From positions 42,853,501 to 42,917,500 of the forward strand of contig CP136893.1 in assembly GCA_034359265.1 (NCBI GenBank): DNA of 64,000 bases, written 5' to 3'. Shown piece by piece: positions 30,496-61,873 of the stretch. Below the pieces are notes generated by a model. That model was given only the letters and a program-made list of their open reading frames with translations. It was not told the origin of the DNA and made no database searches. Within the stretch, counting starts at the first letter, position 1, and every line of letters starts with the position of its first letter. This DNA comes from Canna indica. Taxonomy: Eukaryota; Streptophyta; Magnoliopsida; Zingiberales; Cannaceae. Position numbers and translations under genes: made by a program.

Positions 30496-31682
30496 TATCC
30501 ACATGAAAAAAAATAAAAGAAAAGAAAGTATTTTAGATATGATTACACGGGTATTTTAGGTATTAAATAATCATATTTATTTAATTGTTTTACATTTTTA
30601 TTGTTAACTATGATTTAGTAATATTAACTCAACTTTATCTAATGGATTGTAACGATAATGACATTTGTACTAAATTTAAATATTTGTATTAAGTTTTATA
30701 GGAGTAATAAGTAATTTTCATATTTTGAAAATATAAATATTCGAAGCCCCTTCATATTTGTTTTGTTTACTGCCCAAATTTGGTCTACAAGTACAAACAA
30801 TTACTTTAGGGTGTTTTTCACATTTAACATTGAACAAGCATACCCTTGCACCAAAACTCCACTTTTCTAATATTAAAGAGTTTTGGTTCAAGTTGCAATT
30901 TTCTTATTGTGCATAACTAGGCACCCTTAATAATCTGGTCAATAATATAAATCATTTTTATATGATATAACAGTCATGTCGATTATCAACATATTAAAGC
31001 CGAGTTTAAGTAAATCGTCTCTAAAGTTTTTAGTCAATATACCTTAAATTGAATAGATTAAATCAAAATAAAGTTTTGTGAAAAATTAAATATAAATAAA
31101 ACATCTATATTATTGAATTACTAATCTCTTTTATCTCTCACTCGACCCAACTAACCCCTTCACCCCATAAGCAATCGTCAAAGAACTTGTTCCGAGCGAA
31201 AGGACAGAGGAAGTGGTAGGTCCAATGAGGGAACATTAAAAATATTAATGTTTCTATTTATAATTTGATCTAATCTATTAAATCTTAAGTTGATTTAATC
31301 TAAACTAAAATTTGATATCTTGGCAAGAAAAATTGGTTGTTATTTTTATATAAATGCTTTAAAATGCTTAGGGAGGTATTGACTCAATTTTCAAGATAAA
31401 TGTCACATATGTGGGGCCACGAATGCGAGGCCTGCCAGGTGGCGAGGGTACTAGGACCGTTGGAGGCAGAACTATAGAAGGAAGCAATGCAAGGAAACGA
31501 GTCCTCGAACGAGAACTCAAATCACGTCAATCGGACGTTGGGACAACAACCACGAATGGAACGCATTCGCAAGGCACCACATCGATACAAAGATTTTGAA
31601 CGGTAAATATGGAGTATAAATGATGTGAGGAAGGGATGTAAAAGAATAAGAGAATATTACTACAAAATTCTTTCTCTCTCTC
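30496..31682. other. AT-rich intergenic sequence, nothing identified
   Basis: No gene is supported. The short open frame at 31411-31599 has no recognisable protein features. A (CT)n run at 31670-31687 lies just before the retroelement fragment that follows. Confidence 0.5.
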
Positions 31683-32480
31683 TCTCTTCGGGGTCCATGG
31701 CGGCAAATTCCTCGGCTTCATGCTGACGAACCGAGGGATTGAAGCCAACCCAGATAAATGCCGAGCCATCCAAGAGACGTGAAGCCCGCGCAACATCAAA
31801 GAGGTACAACGGCTCACTGAGAGAATGGCCGCATTGTACAGATTCCTCTCCAAATCAATTGACCGAGCCGCCCCTTTTTTTAAGATCCTAAGAAAGAAAC
31901 ATGACTTCTAGTGGGATAAAAAGTGCGAATAAGCCTTTGAAGAACTCAGACACTTTCTCACCAGCCCGTCGATTTTGGACAAACCACAACCAAGAGAGGC
32001 ACTTTTCCTCTACCTCATAGTCATAGAGAACGCCCTCAGCCGAGCTGGTCCTAGGGCAGAGAAAAGATCAGAAACCGATCTACTTTGTTAGCAAGGTCCT
32101 CCAAGGGCATGAAACCAGATACTAGAGGATAGAGAAGCTCGTCTTTGCCCTAGTCATCTCGACTAGAAGGCTAAGGTCATATTTCCAAAGCCACCACATC
32201 CAGGTGCGCACGGAGCAACCAATCAGGCAGGTACTGGCCAAACCCGAGCTCGCTGGCCGGGTGATATCTTGGTCAGTAGAACTCTCGGAGTTCAGCATCG
32301 AATACCAACTCAAAGGTCCCATCAAGGGCCAAGCGCTGGCGAACTTCGTCGTCGAATTCACCGACAAAGAGGATACCCCCAACCAGGTTCAAACTTGGAC
32401 GTTGTTCGTGGACGGCGCCTCCAATGAGAAAGGAAGCGGAACAAGTGTCATTATGGAGAATGGCCAGGGAATATTTTAAT
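31683..32480 (+). pseudogene. Tat RNase H region fragment
   Basis: Reading across frames: GGKFLGFMLTNRGIEANPDKC, then RLTERMAALYRFLSKSIDRA, FFKILRKKHDF, and later VISWSVELSEFSIEYQL, QALANFVVEF and WTLFVDGASNEKGSG. These are the RT thumb, connection, RNase H and the second RNase H-like domain of Tat elements. This is just the part missing from the element at 4032-18593. There are many stops, and the fragment ends abruptly at about 32480. Confidence 0.85.
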
Positions 32481-32569
32481 ACGATTTACAACGATAAAGA
32501 GCGAATTCGATTAATTTAGGTAACTCCAAAAAATAGTTTGGTCGATTAAACTTACATTTGATTCACTCT

Positions 32570-33780
32570 CTTTTCTTTTTACCAAAAAATAGAACTTATA
32601 TTAATGATCGGCGATTACCGGATCCAAAAGTGTCAAAATACAAAATAGACTCCAGTTCCGGTGGCCTAATGGATGACCACACCATTTCACCTTTACAATT
32701 CCTGGCCTTATTTGCTGCCCAATGAGCAACTTTGTTAGCCTCACGTAGCAAATTTGAAACTCCAAAATATTACATTTAGATTTGAAACCAAAATGTCAGA
32801 AAACAGGGCATTGAGTTAAGTCATTCAACACATCTACCAAGATTTTAGAGTTAGTTTCCACAGTAAAAGGCGATAAGGCATTATAAGATGCAAAAATTAG
32901 ACATTCTCTAACGATAGTAGCTTCAAGAATCAGAGCAGTCTCACCCTCGAATGGTAAAAACAATACCACCTACACCATCCAAAAACGAAGCATCACAATT
33001 AATTTTGAGGGAGCCCACTTAGAGGTGGCAATGAGCCGCGCCCGCACAGGCCCATTGCCCTCCGGGTCATGGCTGGCACAACCAAGCCAATACTCGTCGT
33101 GCATGGCACGACCTGGTTGCTCAAAGGGGCGACCAACCCAGCACGGGGTCCCTTCGAGCTCAGGCTAGCCCACATTTTTTCTCTATTTTTAATTTTTTTT
33201 TTAATATTTTTTACTAGCCTGGCGCATGCCAAAGCTGGGTCTGGCACGCGCCAGGTGTGTTTGGGGCACGTCAGACCTAGGTCGGTGCACGCTAGGTGGG
33301 TTTGGCACGACCCATGTGCCCACGGCCAGGCCTAGCTTGGCATGGCCCACGTGCCCAAGGGACGAGCCCAGCCCGTCCCTTGGGCATAGACAAGACATGT
33401 CGGGCTGGGTTTGTACCGTCCATAGGCGGACCCCGCCCATTGCCACCTTAAGCCAAGTGTTGGAGGAATCCATTTAATGCAGGCAAGATTACAGCTTGAT
33501 TCACTCTCTTCGGGTTACCAATTTTTACATGGTTTTTACAACAAATATCTTAATGTAGGTAGATGCGTTCTGCAGCAATACACGACCCATCTTCCATTCG
33601 AATAATAAAACCAATACCACATACATCATCCAAAAAATGAAGCATCACAATTAATTTTGAGGGAGCCCGGTGCCGGAGGAATCCATTTAATGCAGCTAAT
33701 ATTGTCGCTTGATTCACTCTATCCGAATTACCAATTTTTACATGGTTTTTCCGGCAAATATCTTATCACTCCCTTAGATG
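32570..33780 (-). pseudogene. LINE ORF2 RNase H-like relics, duplicated and cut by a MITE
   Basis: On the minus strand, KINCDASF followed by a glycine-rich GVGGIVF and, nearer 32700, REANKVAHWAANKARNC have the shape of the RNase H-like (RVT_3) domain at the end of plant LINE ORF2 proteins. AAGCATCACAATTAATTTTG followed by AGGGAGCCC occurs twice (32985 and 33642), as does GGAGGAATCCATTTAATGCA (33464 and 33676), so two partial copies lie side by side. A hAT MITE splits the first. Confidence 0.65.
33020..33450. mobile_element. non-autonomous hAT element (MITE), 431 bp
   Basis: Ends are TAGAGGTGGCAATG and CATTGCCACCTTA, near-perfect inverted repeats typical of plant hAT MITEs. AGCCCACT (33012-33019) and AGCCAAGT (33451-33458) form an 8-bp target duplication with two changes. 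The interior is GC-rich, with repeated GGCACG/GCCCA motifs, and codes for nothing recognisable. Confidence 0.82.
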
Positions 33781-33944
33781 TAGCTCTTTAGTTGCCGAGT
33801 TTTTCTTTTAGTTTTTGGAGCCAAAGCAATACTGTCATTTTTTCTTTTTGCTTCTCTATTGAATAATGTTGTATAGGTTCTTTCGTACCTCTCCTAATTT
33901 CCAGCTGGTTTGGAATTCATTTCATAAGATAAAATAATTCTAAT

Positions 33945-35587
33945 TGTTGGGTCGATGAGGATTGGACAAGCAACAAAAATTTGCGTTGCGAAAAAATAAA
34001 ATGATCTTCTAGCCAAGTGGACCCATGCATCTCGATTAAATCAATTTAGGTTTAGCGGTTTTACCTTTGAAGACCGAGTTCCGTCTTCACCTCTGGTAAT
34101 CGAAGATCACGATCTAACTTCGGATCCAAGGTGTTGTCAGCGACGAACACCCTCTACAGTTAGCACACGAACGAACAGGAAGAACTGGGCAGAGGGCCTG
34201 AAACTCTTTCTTTCTCTCTCTCTCTCTCTCCCCCCCCCCTTTGGGTGGAGGTCAGTTGCCACAATAAGAGCTCAGGTTTCCTTCAAATGGAGGTCGGCTT
34301 CCTATCTTGAAGAGGTCGACAGCCACCAAAAGGTAGATCATCATATGAACCTCCGATGTGAATATTTATAGATACATCAAGAAATAAAAATCACGTCAAC
34401 TCATTCGTTGATTGATTTAGGCCATATTCGGAATATTAAAACACTTTTAATACTTGAATATTATATAAAAATTATCAAGGAAAAATTACCTTAATTCGAT
34501 ATTATAATTTTAAATATCCTTTAATAACAATTATTAAAGATACATTGCCTAAATTATGATCAATATTATTCCAATTTTAAATTTCATTTAAAATTCAAAA
34601 TAATTAATTCCTAATTCAAACTCATTTTCAAATTCAAAATTAATTCTAATATTACCAAGAGAGATTTAGTCGATTAATTGCCGTGCAGATCCAATCCGAT
34701 AAGTCCTAACCGTAAGTCCAATTCAGTTCGCTTTATGTGTGTGACTTTGTAGGCGCACTCAATGTTGGCAATAAGTCCAAATCTAATTTGCAACCCACAA
34801 GTAATAAGCGACCTCTAGCAAGATATTATGACTACAATATGATATTCTGTTATTTTGTCACGCGATATCTAAATTGAGCATAAGACATGGATTACAACAT
34901 CCTTACGTTGTTCAATCTGGTTTCTTGATTCCTGAGAAGAATGACTTAACAAATGACATTGATAGTTCATTTGAGCACAGTCATGCATTTCCTCAATCTC
35001 ACTCATCAAGGGGTCTAGAGATCTCTTTCATATACGAGATGGACAAATTCCTTCATGACTACACATATTCAACTGCATGATTCTTTCCATGTGCAACTGT
35101 AGTCTTTATTACCATCCGATTAAAGATGATGTTAAACTAGGTCAAAACACGAAATTTCTCATGTAGGAATTCATGATGACATCAGGTCGGAGGTCGGAGG
35201 ACTGACGTGTCACTACTGCTGTGAGATATACTAATGATATTAATCTACATAGTATTCTCACAGTGGGTCTGTCCAATACTATATTCTCCAATGTATCTAT
35301 GATCTAACTTTAATATTACATATTCATGACCAATAAAACATGATGATCATCAATTAGACCGCATACTAATCTTCATTCATTATCGTTCTAATGATAATGA
35401 CCGTTCTAATGATAATGACCGACAACAGTATTCCAATTGCCTTAAGGTTTTAGTATCAAGTTATTAAAGGAATCTCTATCAAGTTAAACATACTCATAAT
35501 AAATAACAAGATAAAATAAGCTCTTCATTTACAAAGAAAAGTAACAATGTCAATAATATTCCATTGACCCGGGGCACACGGTTAACA
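33945..35587 (-). repeat. solo LTR of the B family (1643 bp)
   Basis: Plus-strand ends TGTTGGGTCG and GGTTAACA; CTAAT at 33940-33944 and at 35588-35592 is a perfect target duplication. It matches LTR B (8167-12628) in reverse along its length, so it is the complete reference copy for that family. A (CT)n tract lies at 34206-34231. No coding sequence. Confidence 0.93.
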
Positions 35588-36169
35588 CTAATCTCATGCT
35601 ACAATGGAATTTTTGAGAATGTGAGTTTCAATTCTTATGTTTTTCTTTTTAAAAATAAGCTACATTTGATTATCCTCAACTACATTTCTTTCGCTCAAAG
35701 TTCAAATAAATCCAACAAAAATGTATGACTGTGTGTTTCTGAACTCATAAAATTAACTATTTCCTATGCTTAATAGATTTATTTCTCTACGTGCACTTTG
35801 TAAAGATTCAGAACTACATCTGTCTTTTTACATCCATTGCAGTTATAATTCTTGAAATATTTAAATGAATATCAAACTATGTACTGCAAGTAAATAAATA
35901 CCTACAATAAAGGCACTTATCAACAGGAGAGCACGGAAGAAAATATATGAAAAATATATTTAAATCCGAGTCTAAATGTATATGCATCATTTGAAAGAGA
36001 ATCTGCAGCTAATCTCAAGCTAAAATGACAGCCTATAAAGCTATTTCACATCACAAAATTGGTGCAAAAATTTTGATTCCTAGTGTCAAAGAATACAGTA
36101 TACGAGCACCTTGAGTTGGGTTTCTTTCTTCTGTGCAGTTTGTAAAGAACAGCAGCCATAACCATTGAC

Positions 36170-56828
<20,659 letters not shown>

Positions 56829-58719
56829 TTTAGAACCTATGGTCACCCAACCTGTCTCTAGATATTATTCTGCACAACCAACAACATTACAGAAATCAAG
56901 CCTTTCGGGTCAATACGAAAACCAAAAATGCCCGAAAAGAATCGCAGAAATTCAGTACAAAGGAAATAATTCAATGAAGGGCTGGACCAGAGACAAAACA
57001 AAAGAAGAGATTTTTCTAATAATAGGTGGAGGCCCAAATGCAGATAACTTTTCCTTCTCCTTTTTGTTCGCCGTCAAAAGAATACCCGTAAACTCAAATG
57101 CGCAAGAAAAGGAGCAAGAGACAACAACTTAAAAAGGGTTCTACCGGGAATTAGAATGAGAGTATGCGACCACTCCGTAATCAAGCTGGGGGATCTTGGT
57201 TGAAGAACGACCCAAACCATCTGTTGCGGCCCCGATCGAGCTAGATCTCACTCAAGAAGTTGCATTTGTAGTTCCAATCTGGAAAGATATCAAGGAACTA
57301 ACTCTACTCTTCTCCACCCACCCATTTATGGCTATCTGGTCACATTATGTTGTAGTAGTAGCAGTAGAGAGAGAAAGAGAGAGGCGGCAAAAGTGAGCTA
57401 AAAGGAGGAGATGATTGCGGATTTCAAAGAGGTCTCTCTCTCTCTCTTCTTCCTCTCTTTTTGCTGCCCTTTTCTTTGCAGCTCAACAGCACGGACGGAA
57501 GAGAGAGAGACGGGAACAGTGGTGGGAAGACACCGGTTGCAAATCGGGAAGAAATGTCACATACACGCTTCTTTTAATATCGTCAATTAAATATATCCAC
57601 GAAAGATTCAAAGCGGTGACCCACCTATATTTACGGCGTGGCAGATTTTCATTGGAGAATATTACTGTTTCGTATCATTAGGTCCACGCGCACGAACTGT
57701 TGAAGGGACGCAAAGTGAACCGTATAAGATTCTTTATGCACACGGACAGACACGCTCGTCGCAAAATACTTAACCACATATTGCCACGTCTTAATTGAGT
57801 GAAGAATCCTACTTATTCAGAAACGTGGCCTCATCTAGTTAGCCTGCTATCCTGTGCGTATTCTTGAGTTAACCCCGATGGTCGTTTTTCAGTTACGATG
57901 TAGAGCCTACTCATTCCTGTTACCCGCTCTAGGACTTGGTGGGATCCGCGACACTACCTCAGTATCATAAGTCGGGTAAATTAGCGGGCGCTTAAAGAAG
58001 GGGTAGCGAATGTTCTTTTGATTCGAGATCCGGTGCCTGTTTGGGTTGGAAAATGGTGCTGCTCTTCATCGTGGAATTATATAAAAAACGGCGGACACGT
58101 CACTATTTTAGTATACTGCTTAAGCTTTCAGGAAGATTGGAGTGGGGTTGAGTTTTTATTTTGTTTCCCTTCTTTATTTCCTTTCCTCATTTATTTTAAT
58201 CTTTGCTTTTTGTCTTGTTGCATAAGTTATTATTGTGTAGACTTCCCTGTATAAAGGCTGAAAGGCATTGGAGAGACGATTCTTCTTTGGATTTACCAGG
58301 ATAAAAATAAAAGCTAAATAGTAGTACAAAAATAAGGCCAATTATTTACATTCGATAGGAAGAACGATATGTATTAGCATGACATAAATACATGAAATAT
58401 GATTACCTCAAATATGAATACAACATGGATAATTAAATACACCAATTTTTAAAATACGAAAGTAACATATGTATAACATATTTAACATACGCCTATCGGA
58501 AGAAATGATCTCATTCAATCCGGTCAAATTCGAATGAACTAATGAGATTACTTGACAAGATTAATAATACAACATGGATATACATGATTATCCAATAAAT
58601 ATAAAATTTTAAATATTAATAATAAAAAATGAATCATTTTCAAAACCTGTAGTACTCTTTCATTTCGTGCTTAATTTAAAGTAATAGAAAAATTAATAAA
58701 ATATAAAAATATTCTCATC
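56829..58719 (-). other. upstream region of the NEK gene
   Basis: No other gene is supported. On the minus strand this should hold the NEK leader and promoter. GA-rich tracts (sense strand of NEK) lie at 57364-57385 and, as CT on the plus strand, 57432-57462. The short plus-strand open frames here (for example 57415-57681) lack recognisable features. 58260-58719 is AT-rich and featureless. Confidence 0.5.
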
Positions 58720-60190
58720 TGAAGTCTGAAGTCTAAGGTGCTGCAAGCCTTCGCGTCTCCTAATTTAGCGCGGCTCTGGTGGTAACTTGTAAAAATACTT
58801 CGACGCTCAGGTGAGAAGGAATTTCATATAGAAGTGTATGAAATTGGAATGAAGAGTATATTTATAGTGTGTCATGTCTATTTTATAAGGCATGTTTGGA
58901 TATTCGGCGAGGATGTCTCTGGTAATTTCATGAGGATATGCTCTGAATAGGTCGACTGCTATCCCTACGATCACGGACTTACTACTGTCTAATCTCTGGT
59001 GATAAATGTAGGATGTTGATATCCTTGTTTGACCTAGTGGAGCCCCTAGGCTAAGTTGAAGCTAGTTCGATTTGAGTCTGGCTCATGAGTAGGGGTACTT
59101 TTGGGACCGGTCTGACATGACCCATAAAGCTAGTCCAGTCCACAGCCCCAGAGCTTAGTTGCGATCCGAGGACTTCGTGTCAAGCTCTAATAGTGTGCCG
59201 ACCTCCTTTTGTCTGCTGAGTTCTTTGCATGTAAGAAAGAGCATCGCTGAGCTTTGAGTTGGTAGTAAGAAAGTTGGGGACTATTGTGAACCATACCACT
59301 GGGTCCATGAGAAAATAAAAAGGGAGAGATCAGTGATGAGAAACCAAAGGAGCATCGCTGAGTTCTGCAATCATGTGTTGCTGACCCGAACAGGCGATGA
59401 GGAGGCCTTCGAGTGCTTGCTTTGCTCTATTGAGGATTGGGTCTTCCACACTAGGGAGGATCCCGAGTTCATCTTCACGTACTGGGCGCTCTTCGAGGAT
59501 ATCAGTGTTAGGCTTCTCTTCACTAACTTTGAGTGCGGTGTCATCATCCAAGTGAATGTTGCCCCTACACAGCTCCATCTGAACAATTGGGCCTTTGTTT
59601 CCCGTTTCGAGATTTTGATGGAGTATCTCAGCATCGAGCCTAATCTCAACATCTTCGTTACCTTTTTTCAAGCAAAGGGAACACTAAAACGTCAGTGGAT
59701 TTCCTTGAGCAGCACCCTCGAAAAAAGGCTACTCGGGCTCTTCAAGATCCCCCTATAAGGGTTTTAAGAGCAGGTTCTTCAAAGTCCTGACCCTTGAAAG
59801 CGACTGACTGTTCTTTTTAGAGAGGGTGTCAGGCGGTGAGAAGTTTTCTCTCTACTGGAGACCTTAACCTATTAGTATTCAGATGTTGGAGGATGACTTC
59901 TTCGCGCCGGTAGAGAAGGTCGTGATTCGATTCTTGGACTAGTGCGGTCCATCTACTCCCTTATCCTATAGGAAGTTGCGGAGGTGGGATCAAGATGAGG
60001 CCACAGCCGTTGCGCATATTAGTGAGTTGGCTAGTTCAGGGAGTTCCCCATTGTATATCTTTATTTTAGTCTTCTAGCCGGGATTTTGATGTTTGTGCAG
60101 ACGCAATTACCCCCAAGATGAACCCAACCGCCTTTCAAGCGAAGCTGCAACAATTGAAGGGGAAGGTAGTGGTGACCGATGACTCTCTGT
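58720..60190 (-). mobile_element. 3' end of a second Tat element
   Basis: A 425-bp LTR (58720-59144) is the inverse of the LTR at 18168-18593. The purine tract GCTCTGGGGC (minus, next to 59145) precedes it, so it is a 3' LTR and the element's body extends to higher coordinates. 59145-59230 matches the sequence before the other 3' LTR (AGCTCTAATAGTGTGCCGAC against its inverse near 18125). An ORF antisense to the element follows. The body ends at about 60190 against a scrap of the B-family LTR. Confidence 0.85.
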
Positions 60191-60200
60191 TGTGTCGACG
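59333..60200 (+). pseudogene. antisense ORF of the Tat element (gypsy-type transposon ORF, PF04195-like)
   Basis: The frame 59333-59758 has SIAEFCNHVLLT, IFTYWALFEDI, NVAPTQLHLNNWAFVSRFEI and NIFVTFFQAKGT. This is the pattern of the plant 'putative gypsy type transposon' domain, found in extra ORFs of Tat-group elements. A shift at 59755 leads on to FKVLTLESD, LERVSGGEKF, LEDDFFAPVEKVVIRFLD and KLRRWDQDEA up to about 60025. There GTGAGT and a later TTTGTGCAG (60095) suggest an intron, followed by PKMNPTAFQAKLQQLKG. Its function is unknown. It is transcribed, if at all, opposite to the host element. Stops make this copy dead. Confidence 0.75.
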
Positions 60201-60280
60201 AGCAACAAAAACAACACATCAAAAAAAAAATTATCCTTTACCCAAGCGGATCTATGCATCTCGGTAAAATTGGGTAATTA
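60191..60280 (-). repeat. end fragment of a B-family LTR
   Basis: TGTCGACGAGCAACAAAAAC and CCCAAGCGGATCTATGCATC followed by TCGGTAAAAT match the start of the solo LTR at 33945 and, in reverse, the end of LTR B at 12590-12615. Only about 90 bp remain. Confidence 0.7.
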
Positions 60281-60661
60281 TCTGAATATATCATGAACTA
60301 TGGACTTTGTCTCAAATCTATCTTGAACTTTGACTTCCTCAAATTGCATCCTCAACTATCACATTTGTATCAATTGCATCCCTTCGTCAAAATTCCATCA
60401 ACTACCCCGTTAACCCTGTGACGTAGCATGTACACTTGTATTAAAAAAATTATTTTTTTATTCGAAAATTTCAAAACTTTTTCTGATGTCCACATGTGCT
60501 ACACACGTGGATTAAAAAATTATAAAAAAATATTTTTATTTGAACTGTTATGACTTGTCCACATGTGAAGCACACGTGGACTGTCTTTTTGCCCTAAATT
60601 AAACTCGGACTTGACTCTTGCCCTAAATCCCCTTATCCCGACAACCTTGCCAACGAAGAAT
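60281..60661. other. non-coding, possible DNA-transposon scrap
   Basis: Contains CCACATGTGCTACACACGTGGA (from 60501) and a close variant near 60560, and TCTATCTTGAACTTTGA-type runs common in plant MULE-like MITEs. No complete ends were found. Confidence 0.35.
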
Positions 60662-61873
60662 CACTACTAGAATTGTCATTGTCATCGACGGCTAATGTCG
60701 TGGCTAAACCGTCGGTGAAAATTATCACGGACGGCTAGAGTCGTGGCAAAAAGCCGTCACTGATTTACGCATCTCAGATAAGTTATGACGGCCGACCTCT
60801 ACCGTCATAAGTAATCATCAGTGACAGCGCGCGCTATCGCTGATTTAAACGCATCAGTGATGGCCCTTGGCGGCTGTCGCTGATTTAAACACATCAGCTG
60901 CGGCTATGAGCCGTCGATGATATTATTAGTAATCGTGATATTTGGTGCTACCCAGGCCATCAGCTATTTACGATATGCTTTTAGCTATGGTGTAGTGACG
61001 GGCAGCCGTGGGTAAGCCATGGCTGAAGTTATATCCAGTAACTGAAAAAAATTAAAAATTTGAAAATTCTTGTATATACAATGATATCATCAATCACAGA
61101 TTACAACTATACATTTTCAATCACAAATTACAACCACAAAACCTCATACACATATATTTTCAACCAACCATACAAGTTTTACTTAAATATCATCAATCTA
61201 AGCCTCAAATTAGAGGTAAACAAGTATCAAAATATTATATATATACAACTATAAGCCTCAAACCAGAGGCAAACAAGTATCAAAATATGAAATGTAAAGT
61301 ATAAACATCTATATCAAGTATCTAAGCCTCAAACGAATGCTAACAAGTATCAAAATATAATCAAAATACAATAAACCAATATCTCACGACTGCGGTGGAG
61401 GCAGTGGAGTCGACAACAACAGGGTCGGGAGCATCGACTGGGTCAAGGAGGACGACGGCTGCGACATCATCGGTAGAAGGCCCGAGTGAGATGCAATCTG
61501 ACTGAGGAGGGCCTGCATGTTCTGCATCGTTTGTCTCAACTCATCATTTGTGCGTCTTTGCTCTTCCATCGCATGTCTCTACTCCTCCATCGCCTGTCCT
61601 CTGCTCCTATATCGTCGCTCTCTATTGTGTTAGCTCGGACTCCAAGGCTGCTATCCGGCTCTGGACCTGCGTCTGCGATGTCGAGGGCCTCTCACCCACA
61701 GCATGAGGGGTTGGTGCCCCAAGTGGCCCTAACATGACGTGTGCATGACCACTGTCTGCAAAGCCATAAACACGGCCGTGTTCCCAGCCACCTGCGGCCT
61801 CGACCCATGCACCCATGTCAAACTCCTCTAGCATGCCTCCGTGCTCGATCAAGGTCCTTGTGTGGGTCTCCTA
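60662..61873 (-). mobile_element. CACTA (En/Spm) transposon, one end, interrupted
   Basis: The terminus CACTACTAGAATTG starts at 60662. Behind it lie many copies of CGACGGCT/GACGGC and TCAGTGATGG-like motifs (60685-61010) in both directions, the subterminal repeats of CACTA elements. A minus-strand ORF with CACTA features follows. The far terminus is not in view; an LTR begins at 61874 within the ORF. Confidence 0.78.
61381..61873 (-). pseudogene. CACTA-associated ORF, C-terminal part
   Basis: The minus-strand frame entering at 61873 reads LIEHGGMLEEFDMGAWVEAA, GWEHGRVYGFADSGHA, then a coiled-coil-like SRIAALESELTQ, stop, and EEQRRTNDELRQTMQNMQAL with a Pro/Ser-rich end to 61384. RVYGFG-type motifs followed by a coiled coil are usual for the second (Transposase_24-like) ORF of plant CACTA elements. 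The start is cut off by the LTR at 61874. Confidence 0.6.

Noticed and set aside
57415..57681. 88-codon open frame upstream of the NEK gene
   Set aside because: It opens in a (CT)n tract and has no recognisable features; it more likely belongs to the NEK leader or promoter on the other strand.
59330..59671. Minus-strand open frame over the antisense Tat ORF
   Set aside because: The plus-strand frame has the recognisable domain; this one has no family features.
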